From positions 1 to 64,000 of the forward strand of contig JABMLP010000021.1 of assembly GCA_013176395.1 (NCBI GenBank): a DNA stretch of 64,000 bases, in the 5' to 3' direction. Shown here one piece after another: positions 19,145-30,959 of the stretch. The notes under the pieces were generated by a model. That model saw only the letters and a list, made by a program, of their open reading frames with translations. It had not been told where the DNA came from and ran no database searches. Both the position numbers and the translations under genes were made by a program. Every line of letters starts with the position of its first letter. The stretch's first letter is position 1. Source of the DNA: Venturia oleaginea. Its lineage: Eukaryota; Ascomycota; Dothideomycetes; Venturiales; Venturiaceae.

Positions 19145-20990
19145 ATGGCAGATTTACCCATCAAGAATGAAAAGCATGAAGAGTCCCTTAGCCAGAAGGA
19201 AGACGACTCTAGGTTTGGGAAAGTTGAGATCATCAATGCTTCTGGTAGGACAGTCTCAGACCTCTCGAGAATTTGGCTGACAGGAATTGAAGGACACAAG
19301 CAGGAAGTCGACCGAAACTTCGGCTTCTGGTCCATTTGCGCCCTGAGTATTTGCGCCGACAATGCTTGGGCTGCTGGTGGCGGAACAATGGTGGTTGCTT
19401 TCTACAATGGAGGCGCACCGGGCATCATCTACGAATTGTAGGTTGCAGCGGAACCGTACAACTGACTTGAACTGACAAAATGCACAGCATCGCGGCTTGT
19501 ATTTTCTACTGCTGCATTGGAGCTACCCTTGCTGAGCTCTCCTCGGCTATTCCATCGTCTTCGTCTGGTTAGTGAGGTCGCAACCAATCACCTAGACCCA
19601 TACTGATGCACCCGCAGTCTATCATTGGGCTTCCGTGACTGCTGGACCCAAGTATGGACGCATCGCCAGTTTTTACGCGGGATGGTAAGTTGGAAGACAA
19701 ACCGCCCAACTTCAAACCCTATCCTAACATGTGCAAGGTGGAATGTCCTGGCCTGGATCTTTGGAACCGCTTCTGTTTCTCTCTCCGGCGCCAACGCAAT
19801 CATCGCCTGCTGGTCTGTCCAACACCCAGAATACGTCCCAGAACGATGGCACATATTCATTGCCTACCTCTGTGTGACATGGCTGGCCTGTGGAACCGTC
19901 ATGTTTGGACACTCCATTCTTCCAAAGATCCTCAATTTCGGTGCCTTCCTCTGCATATCGGCCTGGTTCGTTACAGTCATGGTTTTGGCTATCATGCCTT
20001 CGAGGACCGGCAAAGGCTACGCTTCAGATTCGTTTGTCTGGAAGGATTGGAACAATGGAACAGGCTACTCGAGTTCTGGGTTTGTGTTCTTGGCTGGTAT
20101 GCTCAATGGAGCTTTCGCTATCGGTACACCAGACGGTTGCACCCATCGTACGTCTCTCGTTTCCTTGCAGTTACTTTAACCCTAACGTAGAAACAGTCGC
20201 AGAAGAAATCCCCGAGCCCAAACGAAACATCCCTAAAGGCATCCTCGCCCAACTCGTCATCGGCATCGTCACAACCTTCATCTTCTACATCGCGGTCCTC
20301 TATGCAATTACTGACTTCGACGCCGTCCTCAACTCCAACATCGTCGCCCTCCCTCTCGCCGAGGCATTTCATCAAGGCACCAATTCCGTCGCTGGTGCCA
20401 CAGGCCTTCTTGCCATCTTTTTTCTGGATATAATGTTTACAATCCCTGGCGGCTTTGTGACATGCGGCAGGATGTTGTGGACAATCGCAAGAGATGACGC
20501 GACCCCATTCCCGGGATGGCTGGGGAAGATTGACAATAGATTCAGGAATCCGTTCAATGCGACATTCATTTGTGGCTGCTGCACGACGGTTCTTGGTTGC
20601 ATTTTTGTTGGAAGCCAAGCGGCGTTTGCTGCCTTTGTCGGCGTATTCACGATACTCACGACCATGTCGTACCTCGCAGCCATCTTGCCTCATATCACCT
20701 TCGCGAGGAAGTACGTTGAGAGATATCGGGGCCCGTTCTGGATGCCGGGTATGATTGGAAATCTTGTCACGAGCATTGCTTGCGCATATATCATTGTCTT
20801 CAACGTTATCTACATGTTCCCGTATTCGCTGCCAACGGATGCTGCGCACATGAACTATTCGTCGCTGATGGCTGGAGGGGTGACGATATTCATCTCACTA
20901 TGGTATTTGTGGAAGAGAAACCATGGCTACACTGGCCCGCATGTTGCCCTCGAGGCGAACAACGAGATCGCAAAAGCCATGCTGGCTTGA
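19145..20990 (+). CDS. APC-superfamily amino-acid/GABA/choline-type permease
   Basis: Five exons: 19145-19437, 19488-19567, 19618-19684, 19738-20147 and 20197-20990. Together they give 547 residues, the usual size for this fungal family. All introns are 49-53 nt with GT..AG ends. About 12 hydrophobic segments follow a polar N-terminus. Family-like motifs include GGGTMVVAFYNGGAPG, VYHWASVTAGPKYGR and EEIPEPKRNIPKGI. The protein should be a plasma- or vacuolar-membrane amine/amino-acid transporter of the Uga4/Hnm1 type; the substrate cannot be read from sequence. The start ATG precedes a typical acidic cytosolic tail. No lesions were seen. It lies between two copies of a short repeat. Confidence 0.88.
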
Positions 20991-21912
20991 GCCTTGTTCT
21001 GCTCGGACACATTTGGAAATACATAAGTTTTGTATACATTGTGTTGAACAGTGGCATGCCAGTCCTTGATACCTCAGGTATAGTGCACGTGATAGATGCC
21101 AAGGAATGCATTGACATGCATATATATGCATGCAGATGCCACAGTGTACTTAACCTCTTTAGTCAATACAGTCAAGTCACAGGGTGACCACTCGTTCTGT
21201 TCATCGGCTCCTATCGTTAAGTTCGTGTTGAATCTACTTCCGAATAACTCTGTTTTGCTCGTTCAGCGTAACAATACGATCAAAATGCGACTGTAAACTG
21301 GGATCGGGTTGGGTTGGATTCATCAATACGCGGGTCAATAAGTCCAAAAATCGATAAACTGTTGTCTGGGTTTGGTGTTTGTTATATGGACTCTCGCTTA
21401 CACGCGTATATTCTCCGCGATTCCCTCCCGTTCACGCTGAAGATACCTGAATTCGCTCCTCACGTGACTGCAACGAACTCCAAATGCATCCAAATACATT
21501 TAATTTTGTCTAGTTATATCCAAATGCATCTAAATACTAGCTTCAATTCTTATCTCGACCTGGGTTTTATTATTGTACAACCGTAGCCAGCTGCAGTTTT
21601 GGTCTCCCTCGCTGATTTTCCCTAATGCCTCGTCCAAAACTTCACCCTCAACTTGCGCGACAACAATAAGGAATCTTTGCATGCAACTTTGCCAACGTCT
21701 GCGCATGTACATTCCAAACGATATTCTCGATTTTGGGCAAAATCGGTCTAGGGAGCATGAGTTTCCGGTTGGATTTGTACGCAACCGGAGGATTCTAACA
21801 AAATATTTCTCAGGCAACAAGGCGCTCCATAATAAATTTTCAGGTGGAAACTGGTATCAACCTCCCAACCAGTTGGTCATTTTGGATAGAAAAATACACA
21901 TCCACGTTGCCC
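20991..21912. other. Intergenic region between the convergent permease and USP genes
   Basis: Holds the 3' ends of two convergent genes and the second copy of the dispersed repeat (21812-21889). TATATATGCATGCAG-type AT/TG steps occur at 21120-21135. No gene is supported. Confidence 0.5.
21812..21889. repeat. Dispersed direct repeat, copy B
   Basis: 78 bp, same orientation as 18246-18322, differing at only a few positions and by one inserted base. It lies 24 bp beyond the stop codon of the ubiquitin protease gene. Confidence 0.85.
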
Positions 21913-24348
21913 TTAACCCTTAACCGGCAATCTCCTCCGTTTCTTCTTCATTCTTCGAATCTGATTCTTCGATAATCCCTGGTGATCCGGTAACTTTTCA
22001 GCAAGTTGCTGATTCCGTTTCGGTCGGCCATCGCGCATGCTAGCAAGGTCGCGAATGATGTCAATAGTTGACTTGGGGTCTTTGAGGTTGAATGGTGGCC
22101 TGCCTCCAGAAAGTTTGAAAGGATTTGGTAGCACGGAGGGCATCGTGAGACCGTTGGGAAGCTTTGATGATGGCTTAATTGATATGGCTTCGTTGGTCTT
22201 GAGCAAGAATCCGTTGCTCGTTCCATTGTTTGAGTGTTGTGGCTTCGTGGAGGTGATGACTTTGGGCGCAGAGATCCCAAGTCCATTCAGATGGGTAGTT
22301 GGTCGACTCTCAGATCTGCCTATGGAAAGCAGAGGTTTCGGTGTAGATTTATCGTGGTTGGGTGCTCTGGAATCATATCTTTGCCCACTCTCTGATCTAC
22401 CTATTGGTCAGTCTCGTGGTCCATCAATTAAGTGCAGAGGACTGCAAAACTTGGGCAGAGAGACATCAACGTACTTTCTGCCTCCTGCCTCTCTCTCCTC
22501 GGCTCGGACTCGAGTGTAACAGAGAATATAAGGCGTCCCTTTTTGGCTTGCACCAGTCAAAGCATCTGAAGAGCATTTGCTGACATGTTCATCGGAGATA
22601 TGATAGACTTGACCAGTCGGAGAAGTGAAAACTCCAACGTAATGGCCCGACTCAAGGCTGCTTCCTTGATGAATTACAACCGAGCAAAGCTTGTATTTGA
22701 GCGCCCCTTCTTTGTCTAGAAGCTCATGTGAAGCATAGCTTGAGAGATCCAAATTGTGTCCAAAATCGATATTGGGATTCTTTTTACCCGTTCGCTGCTC
22801 TGAACTCATGAAACATTTAAATTGGATCATCAGAACCTCAGGTGCCGCCACAATCGATTGCGCGACCCGATTCTTGATTTCGGGCTTGCTGACTTTGGGA
22901 CATTGCTTGTTCTCACACTTTACTTCCCAAAAGTCGGTGGAGAAGAATTGTTTCAGGCAAGACGAAATGTCTTTTCGTCCCGAATTGCTTGAAGCCAGTG
23001 GCAAGGGTCCTAGGATTTTCTGAAACCCGTGAAGTTTACGAGACACACGACAGGCACTACAAGTCATGGTCTGGCTGTAAGAGAGCTCGAAAACATTTCT
23101 CATTTGTGCTTTAAAGCTTGTTGGATCGGTTTTGGCTTCTGGTCTGTCCAGAGCTTTATTCGTAAGCGACTTCGATTTTGAGTTCCTACGGCGCGGTCAG
23201 CGACATTATAGCTGTGGGGCTTGCGAATCACACTTCTGGATTTGAGGATCCACCATCTGATCGAGCAGAAATAGACACCATTCTTGAGCGTCCATTTGGT
23301 CCCGCAACCGCCATCCTGTACCGAAACGCTTGGAGTCCGAGTACATAAACTTCGTCCCACTTTTGGGGGCGCGGTTGTTCACCAATTTATCGAAAACATT
23401 GACAGCGTTGGTAATTGAGATACGATTGTGGGAGCTCCAGTATGTGGCGGATAGCTTCTTCAGACCACATGCTACACAAGTGCAATTCTGAGGACCACAT
23501 AATGGAGTACTAGGTTCATGAAGCTCCAGTAGGTGTAGGAATGATGGCAAATGGAGCTTATCGGTGTTAGCCGTGGAGTATTTCGGTAGCAGGGTAAATC
23601 GCATACGAGAGCTTGCAAAATGGAACGCCTATAGCAGTAGTTATGAGGGTTGTCTATCGGGTTAGCACAATCCACGAGCATTGAAGCAAATCTACCTACA
23701 CAATCCTCGGGGACACTGTCCTTTGCAGACTTGAGGCCATGAGCTTCTGCGAACACTGTTGCTGATTTCTTGCGGCGCAAAATGTCGTTGGGATGGAGGT
23801 GTTCCGTTCTCGGGTAGGCTTTCCACCTCCATTTTGGATCTTTTCTTCTGTCTTTTCAGTGCGTCGGTGTTCTCCTGGTTTTCTTGTCGCGAGGATAAGC
23901 TTTTTCTGCTCTCATTGCTTTCCAATGGTGCTCGAGGTGCTTGAGAAAGAACCCTAGGCTTTGCGACCAAAGTATGCAACTCTGTTAGTGAACTTTCCTC
24001 CGGCCCTAGGGATAGTTCGAGTGAGCTTTTCTGGATACCATTATTGTGTGGGGGACTGCGTGGCGTGTCTTTTTTCAACGACGGCGAAGTCTTTCTGATA
24101 CCATTTTTGCTCCTCTGGGGAGACAGAGGCGAAGGTGCAGAAGATCTAGCGTTCTTCTCAGGCAGCTTTTTCTTCACCTCCGATGAATATTTCCTCGATT
24201 CCAGCAATTCAACAAGCTTTTCGTAAGGTAGAGGGGGCATGATGTCGTTTGGAGGTCTTGACAGGGCGGACAGAATCGTCACCGCATTTCTAGCCTGTAC
24301 TCTTTTTTTAATGCAGCTGTCTATGAGCAGCTGAAGTCGTGAAAACAA
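21913..24348 (-). CDS. Ubiquitin-specific protease (peptidase C19)
   Basis: Five exons on the minus strand: 23700-24348, 23607-23653, 23234-23556, 22475-23185 and 21913-22396, giving 737 residues. Splicing the 46 nt and 50 nt introns assembles the Cys box (NYCYRRSILQALLHLPSFL, Cys about 223), which no unspliced frame shows. The His box (GHYVGVF, His about 521) and the later Asp (YHISDEHV) complete the triad. Two Cys pairs (CSAC, CENKQC) form the usual zinc site. The N-terminus is polar and Ser/Lys-rich and the C-terminus very basic (MKKKRRRLPVKG), suggesting a nuclear or nucleolar enzyme. It removes ubiquitin from proteins; the substrate is unknown. Intron 3 uses a weak GTGTGA donor. Confidence 0.85.
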
Positions 24349-24919
24349 TGTGCGTCTGAGGAATGGGGGGGTGCTGCATGTTTAGGGGCTTTGAGCGTGA
24401 GTATGAGATGTCGGGGCCAGGCTAGTGCAAGGGAAGTCGGGTTTTGGGTGAAGTGACGATGATGATGGCGATAAAAATGTTTGCGAGGGATCTGAAACTG
24501 GTTAGCGCTAGTTATAAGAGCTACGCCACACGCCACACGCCACATCTTGGCACAAACGATTTTTCCTCTTTATCTCTTCTAACCTCCGACCCTCTCTCTC
24601 TCATCAACAAAGCCGTTTAGCTGGCCAACTTCACAGCCTCTACCATGATAATATAGACATCCCAATTGCACACTTCAGTTCTGCACCCAAACGCGACTGT
24701 ACCACCCCACCGCCTGCGCTTCCTCCTGCCGCACTACCTCTTCCTATCTCCGCACCCTCTACAATCAAGTAACAACTCCTACTAGTCAGCTTGGACCCGC
24801 CACTGCTGATCTTTTCACCTCGGTACTAGCATCGCCGACAAACTTTGTGATTCCAATTGCTTGCTCCTGAAACCCTAGCCACTCCATTACTTTGGCCGAT
24901 TTCAACAAATTGACGTGCA
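24349..24919. other. Upstream region of the ubiquitin protease gene
   Basis: Promoter and 5' UTR of the minus-strand protease gene. A short CGCCACA triplication lies at 24524-24544. The sequence to about 24900 is pyrimidine-rich with no supported gene. Confidence 0.45.
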
Positions 24920-25930
24920 CGATGTTCCAGCTTGGCAAGATGATGATAAGACAAGAATATGATATGCCAAGTGTCCTTTAGGACGGGGGGAGCTTTAATT
25001 GACCCGTAGTATGGGTGAAGGTCGATGAAGAAGGGACTGTTTTAGAGGTATGTGGAGATGACCCTTGAAAGAAGCCCTGACTCAAGTCTAGGAAATAGAA
25101 TTGTCACGAAGGATGTCGTTTTACGCGCCAACGACAACTGGTCTAAGAGGAATATATGGTGCGACCACGTACACAATATACCGGCCGAGGTGGCAATCCA
25201 CCAAACTCTTTGTAGCGCAAATAAGAATAACGCCGCAGGCAAAGATGGAGCTACAGACAAAGATAAAACCTACGACTGAAGACAAAGCCGCTGCGAATAC
25301 GCAGCAAGGCAAATTTTACCATATCGAAGGTTTGTCCCAGATAAACCAAAGAATGTTCAGGATCAACATAACATGCGCCAAAGGTGGCGATGTGGGAGAA
25401 TTCGTGGTGAAATCCACCGAGGAAAATCTCAAAGATAATATTTCCGTTGGTTTGGCGTGGTATTTCTTCTAGACGTTGGATGACTCGGCGATTTTTATGC
25501 ACGAACAAAAGATCATCCCTAGAGACCTGACGTTAAAAAATATTATGCTCTCTATTGTCAAAAGAAAGCCTGATGTTAAGGAGATTTGGACATTCAAGCC
25601 ATAAATCGGAGACTTAGTTGCTGCTAAACGGATCTCGATGCATCCTTTTGGGGTGTCTTTGTTTCAATCCCAAAGATCGATTGAGTTTAAAAAGTATTGA
25701 GACCACGGTCGACCTAGGCGCCAAAATCTATCAAGCGAAGAATCCGGAAACGTTGCAAGAAGAAATAACATTGGTTTTGGGTAAGAAACGAAAAGCATCC
25801 GATTTCGAGATTTTGGGTGATGAATATAGATGCTCGAACGTAGAAGAAGAGAAGGAAGCATTGGAGCATGAACTCTAAGAACTTCTACAATCAGGACGCT
25901 GAATTGGCGAGATTCGCCGATGAATAGTTG
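24920..25930 (+). pseudogene. Protein kinase-like pseudogene
   Basis: Translated pieces in changing frames show a decayed kinase-like protein. An N-terminal stretch near 24945-25050 (IWYAKCPLGRGEL-like) is followed by a catalytic-loop-like IPRDLTLKNIML near 25521-25556, where the normal HRD is damaged. A C-lobe piece (CFNPKDRLSLKSI) lies near 25650-25690. There are several stops (for example TAG at 25471-25473) and frameshifts. It resembles the large lineage-expanded fungal kinase-like families; exact family uncertain. No intact product is possible. Confidence 0.5.
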
Positions 25931-27469
25931 CAACGTGGTGGTCGTGGAGGCCAGATGTATGCCCCGGAATTATATTGTCACAGCGTTGTGTTCACGAAAT
26001 TGATTATCGATCTCATCCCGTGGCGAGTCGGCATCTTTGCCCTGTAGTTGCCATGCAAGCTTCCACATCTAACCTGGCGAACTGGAGTTACCGGCCGCTT
26101 TGAAGATCCCCTGGACGATTTCATTGACCTCTTCTGCAACGGTTCAAAGTTGCTTTGTTCTCTTTGGTGTTAAAGAGTGTGGTTTGCGCTGTTGTTAGTT
26201 CACGGAAATTGCACCTATTGGATCAGGCTGCATGTCTTTCCAGGGTCCGCCAATATGTACCAAGACGATCTACTGCAGGTTCGCCTCTATTATCCGAGAA
26301 CGACAAGTCAAGTCTCAGGTACCCAGCGAACTTCGCTCAGCCCTATGACACAGCGTTCTTTCCCGATATGGTCGTATGAGCTAGCTGAGGTCCGCTTATG
26401 CACTTCAGCCGCACATCAACCAATGTATTCTGCTGAACGCCTTGAAACTTGTACACGTGTTCAAACTTAAATTTGAAGCTCATTACCTCATCAGGATTTT
26501 GCTTTCACGCTGCTATTGAGACAGGCTGACATAGAGATCAGTGAGGAAAAATTAAAAAAAGCCAGTCCGAAAGTAGAGAGCAGTTCCAGACGAGCTTCGA
26601 AGCCATCGAATAGAGGAGTAATCCAAGTAAAGGTCAGACTACTCAGTGGTAAGCGAACGTCGCGTAGTCGTGCATTCAGCTTTTTTCAGCATATACGCGC
26701 ATGGCATCCTTTCGGGCACATGGCAATCTTGTAGGGAGGCTTTGAGAATTTCGAACCACCACCGATGAACGTACTCTGCGAAGCCATGGATGGTTTGCAC
26801 ACTGGGCTTAGGACTTACTCGGCGTATCCTTTTGTGGAGACTCTCCAGCTGAGACATGAGCACGGATTGACACAAGTGAGTATGTACTCCGTTCACATCC
26901 AATGTCATGATCATCCATAAGAAGCGTTTCTGAGCGCATGTTGGGTTTATCAAAGGTTCGATTTCCGTGGAACATGTAAGGATGCATCGAGCCCTTTGCG
27001 AGAACTTGAGCAATTGACTCGAGGCCTGGGACTTCATGCTGGACTGAGTACTCCGAGCTCCCGTAGTGAAGCTCTCCGTTAATTGGTGGGCCAGGCGGAC
27101 ATAACCACCACCTCTCTCAATGGCTGCATGCAGATATGCAACTTGTGACAGAAGGTTGAACAGTCGAGACCAAGACTTTCCTCTCGGCATCAGTGGAGCG
27201 ACCAAGTATCATGCAGCAACATGCAATAATGCATATCCTACATGCAAAGAAAGGCATGTGCCCAGCTGAGGTTTTGACGGCGTAGGATCGTAAAAACGGG
27301 GAGCTGAAAGATGGACGCTTGACGACGTGTATAGCTGCTCGTGGTCTGGGGTATAGAAAGGCCTGCTTTCTCCCATTCCGCAAAAGCCATCACATACCAC
27401 AACAACTCTCACTCACCAAAACCATAGCAAAAATATCATCCCTTTCATACCAAAACATCAAAGTAAACC
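25931..27469. other. Mostly featureless region with one unassigned minus-strand open frame (26639-27205)
   Basis: The 188-codon minus-strand frame at 26639-27205 has no recognisable domain, signal peptide or repeat. It could be chance or a fragment of a decayed gene. The rest shows only short open frames. The last 100 bp should be the promoter of the secreted-protein gene at 27470. Confidence 0.3.
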
Positions 27470-28171
27470 ATGAAGGCCACAGCCGTGCTTTCTCTCCTAG
27501 CGGCCATCGCCTACGCGGGTGTCATTGGTAAGCTATCCGATCATCTATTCATCATATCTAAATCTGACCAAAACCAAGATATCCATATCGACACCACTGG
27601 GCGTGTGATTCCCGCCGATTGCTACTGGGACGGTACAGCACCATTCTGTGCTGGGGCTTGCGGTCCAGGATACCAGGAGTGTGGACGATCAGAAAACGGA
27701 GGTGGCAAGTCTTGCGTCACTGGCACCAAAGCGATGTGCTGCTCTCAATCCTGTCCTGCTATGCAATTTCCAGAACCTGCTCGTGTTCAACCAGTTCCCA
27801 AGGTGGAGGTGGTGGAGGCCACGGCCAGCTGCTACTGGGAGGGCACTGCGCCATTTTGCGATGGATCCTGCAGCAAGGGCTACAACGAGTGCGCTCGATC
27901 CGAAATCGGTGACGGAGCATCTTGCGTTACTGGAAGCAAGGCATTGTGCTGCACTAAGGAGTGTCCAAACACTGTGGCTCACCAGAAGCCTCTACTGGCG
28001 TCAAAATCTTGTATGTTCGTCATTTCGAAACAATGGTGTAAAGGTTTCACTAACAAAGCTACAGTGGCACACAGTTCCGACATGTGCGCCAACGGGGAGA
28101 AACTTTGGTGTGCGCCAGGTGCTACAAGCAATGGAGAGTGTCGTTGTGCTCCGCAGAGCATCGAGCTTTGA
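27470..28171 (+). CDS. Secreted cysteine-rich protein with a duplicated 8-Cys domain
   Basis: Three exons (27470-27527, 27579-28010, 28065-28171) give 198 residues. Both introns (51 and 54 nt, the second with an ACTAAC branch site) are multiples of three, so the unspliced frame is also open. A signal peptide (MKATAVLSLLAAIAYAGVIG) precedes two tandem copies of one domain. Each copy has eight Cys in the pattern CYWxGTAPFC..G.C..GY.EC.RSE.G.G.SCVTG.K..CC...C. A shorter tail carries four more Cys (MCANGEKLWC...ECRC). Even Cys content and secretion suggest disulphide-stabilised extracellular modules; a host- or surface-facing role is possible but not shown. I do not know the family's function. 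Confidence 0.82.
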   Translation: MKATAVLSLLAAIAYAGVIGKLSDHLFIISKSDQNQDIHIDTTGRVIPADCYWDGTAPFCAGACGPGYQECGRSENGGGKSCVTGTKAMCCSQSCPAMQFPEPARVQPVPKVEVVEATASCYWEGTAPFCDGSCSKGYNECARSEIGDGASCVTGSKALCCTKECPNTVAHQKPLLASKSCMFVISKQWCKGFTNKATVAHSSDMCANGEKLWCAPGATSNGECRCAPQSIEL

Positions 28172-28439
28172 TAGTCAAAAGATGAGGAGATCAATCTCAA
28201 GATGGTGGGCGTCGTGAAGATGGATGTTGGGATAAGATGCGTAGAAATAGTGGACTGTTCCATATGTCCCTTGGCGGAAATATTCTCTCTTTCCTTTAGC
28301 ACCCTCATTTTCTTTTAACTATCGACAGGTCTAGGAATCTGTTGGAACGTAACGTGTTTCACAAGCTACCTGGCCACTCGGCCCTTGCGTCGCGTTCACC
28401 GTAGTTATTTTCATTTTTATCAACAAAGCCTCCTTTGTA

Positions 28440-28998
28440 CGACCTTCAAAAAGAAGGAAGAATTTCTTTAGCTATTCAAGCCTTAGAACAGGGCCAGATT
28501 AAGAGCGTACGAACTGCAGCTCAGTTATATAATGTGCCTCGATCTACACTTCAAACTCGCTACAACGGTACACTCTCGACACAACTCACATGGTACAACG
28601 CAAGAACTTAGCAAAGTATATTCAAGATCGACGTTGGCTTCGTACGAGTACCTCTCATTCACCGACTGAGCCCGCCTTTCAGCAACTTCTAAAAGGCTTT
28701 GAAGTTGCTGTACACAAACGGGCAATTTTGCAAGGCGAGAACGCAGCACTTCGGGTTGAAAATGAAGGCCAAAAACAAAAGCGAGTAAAGCGTCGAACAA
28801 GGATCCAAATAGGAGGTACTTAACTATCAGTGAGGGTCAGGATAGGGTACGCGAGCGTGAATTGGAGCAGCAAATCCAGGTTGAAGTGCAGCAAGGCTGT
28901 TCTCGTACGATACAGTTGCAGCCAAAAACGCGTGCTCCACGAACGTGTAGTTTATGTGGATTGCTTGAACACACTGCTCGTACAAGGTTAAAGCGATA
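28440..28998 (+). pseudogene. Internally deleted pogo-like transposase remnant
   Basis: The 5' part encodes a psq-type helix-turn-helix (EGRISLAIQALEQGQIKSV...NVPRSTLQTR) from about 28440. It joins after about 60 bp to the C-terminal tail of such a transposase: a basic coiled segment and a zinc-knuckle-like CSLCGLLEHTART ending at 28998. The DDE catalytic domain is absent. A frame change occurs near 28820. This is the form of a non-autonomous deletion derivative. It directly precedes the pogo element at 29045. Confidence 0.7.
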
Positions 28999-29112
28999 GA
29001 TTTCAGCTTAGAAAGCTATTTAATTCATAATATGTTGCGATATAACGTATTCGATCACCCAACCCGTCAGATCACCCTACCGGTCAAAATTTCTTGGCAC
29101 GACCATCTTATA

Positions 29113-30959
29113 TTACGACTCTTCAATTTCATCGCTATTAACATTAGATTCTAAGTCCGTCGTGCTGCTATCTGATCCAGAAGATATCTCGATATCTTTT
29201 TTACAAGTTCGCGCATTATGCCCAGTTGCGCCGCAGTTCCCACAGCGCCGTTGAGTTGGTCGGGCTGTTTTCGATCCCTGAGGCGCTACAGACGCCTCTG
29301 CAGCTACCTGCGCTGCTGCAGTCCCGTACTCTATAGTACCACCTTGCTGCATCCACTTCCTTTTACGCGATTTTCGCTTCGTCATTACTGCCAATTGCTC
29401 TTCAAGCTCGCGGTTGCGCGCAACAAGTAGAGCGTTTTGGTGCAGCATCAGTTCAGCGCCCTTGACAAGCTGGGAAAAGCCTGCCTGCGCAGTAACTGGT
29501 GACCGAGTAAAAGACTCGCTTACGAGCTTGGATTGGGATCCAAATTCATGAGTATTGCTTGGAGTCTTTGACTGCCACGGCGTTTCTGGTAGACGGGGTT
29601 CTGGCGGGGTACGTAACCGTACTTCAAGGCGATCCAACACCACCTGCGCGTCGATAGGGACTAGCCCTACTGCCTCAAAGGCCTTTTGACAGCTCTCTTT
29701 TGTAAATACGTCGAAAAACGCGTCTTTGAAGGCAGGGAGAAAGCCTTCCTTGTTGATATGGTAGACGCGTTGGGAGTACTTGCGCTTCAACGGCGAGAAG
29801 CAGACCGCATCAAGGGGCTGGAGTACATGCGACGAGTGCGATGGCATGCAGAGGGTTATAATCTTATTTTCGAGACAGTAGTCCTTGAAATCCTGGCTGA
29901 AATGGCTCTCATGGCTGTCTGTGACGGCACGGCATGGCTCCTTTGCCGTCACGTTACTTCATGGCTCGGGCGTATCGGCTTAGCCACATTGTGGCTAAGG
30001 GCGCGATATCTTCGCGCCCTCGTAGTAACTCGTTCTATACCGTAAATTCTATTATCACACTCAGTTCTTAGAACCCTAGTTCATTCTATACATCCTATCG
30101 CTACCGTGACACTGTCCAAAATAAGCAGCCTATACACCCCCACCTGCCGCGCCTTTGTATGCGCGTCAAAGTGCTTCAACCACTGAAGACCCAGCGCGTT
30201 GTTTGTCCAGCCGTTCTCAGAGACTGAAAGCTTCCAATTGCGCGGTATATCTGCCTCCTCATACCACGCAGAGATGTGAACGCGTCCTTTGTAGATAATG
30301 AAGGGTGGGGTTGCATACCCAGCGGCGCAGATACTCTGGATAACCGTAACCCATTCGCGATCGCCCGGCTGAATGAGTTCCGGCCTTGTACGTCTCTCGG
30401 AGGCTGTAACGACCTTCATTGACCCAATGACACCCATCTGGAAGCCAATCTCGTCAAAGTTGTGCGTATCCTCGTCGTGGATGCCGTACTTTGCCTTGGT
30501 GTCTGTAACGAGCTTGAACCACGTGCCAATAATCTCTGGATCTTCCTGTAGTATCCTCTGCCTATCCTTGGCTCGATTGAAGGCTGTCTTGAGCTCATCT
30601 GAGTGCTTTACGAACCCCTCAACCCACTTTTTGCCTATTGGCTCTCCACCGCGTATACCCAACAGTTTATCCGCCATATCTGCCACCTCACACAGCCGGG
30701 GCGCAAATCCTCGCGAATTGAGGTCGAGGATCTATCGAACAAGCGTTTACTCTTCGGTAAGGCTAAGTTTCCGACCGTTTGGTGGTCTTTCGAGGATAAA
30801 TGGGACTCCTCTGACGCAGTCGGAGAGGGTTTGTTGTTTAACGTTGAAGGCGCTCGCAGCAGCCCGTTGGCTTCGGAGTTCGCCGGTATTCAAAGCTTGG
30901 ATTGCAAGCTGAATTCTCCCTTCGTGTTGGAGTAGTAACTCATTACGTTGTTGAGACAT
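29113..30959 (-). pseudogene. Pogo/Fot1-like transposase (copy 2), split by an insertion
   Basis: Minus strand. The N-terminal helix-turn-helix (MSQQRNELLLQHEG at 30959) is followed by a frame break near 30720-30750. The DDE_1 domain starts at 30686 with the first catalytic Asp in HNFDEIGFQ, and LLILD lies at the second Asp. There a 194 bp insertion (29920-30113) intervenes. The C-terminal half resumes at DSHESHFSQDF and runs to 29113 with PSHSSHVLQPLD, a basic coiled segment and a CCHC knuckle (CGNCGATGHNARTC). It cannot encode an active enzyme as it stands. Confidence 0.85.
29920..30113. repeat. 194 bp hairpin-rich insertion in the transposase
   Basis: Lies between the codons for LLILD and DSHESH, where related transposases have only Gly-His. 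It contains a perfect 10 bp-arm palindrome (CTTAGCCACA/TGTGGCTAAG, 29979-29999), a second hairpin right beside it (GGGCGCGA/TCGCGCCC, 29999-30019) and a 9 bp-arm hairpin at the edge (GTGACGGCA/TGCCGTCAC, 29921-29952). GTGAC/GTCAC occurs near both edges. No coding potential. Could be a small non-autonomous element. Confidence 0.75.

Noticed and set aside
20118..20849. 243-codon minus-strand frame over the permease
   Set aside because: Antisense to conserved transporter exons, with charged repetitive composition typical of antisense frames.
21911..21924. Telomere-like CCTTAACCCTTAACC
   Set aside because: Only two imperfect units, partly formed by the stop codon and tail of the ubiquitin protease gene; not an interstitial telomere.
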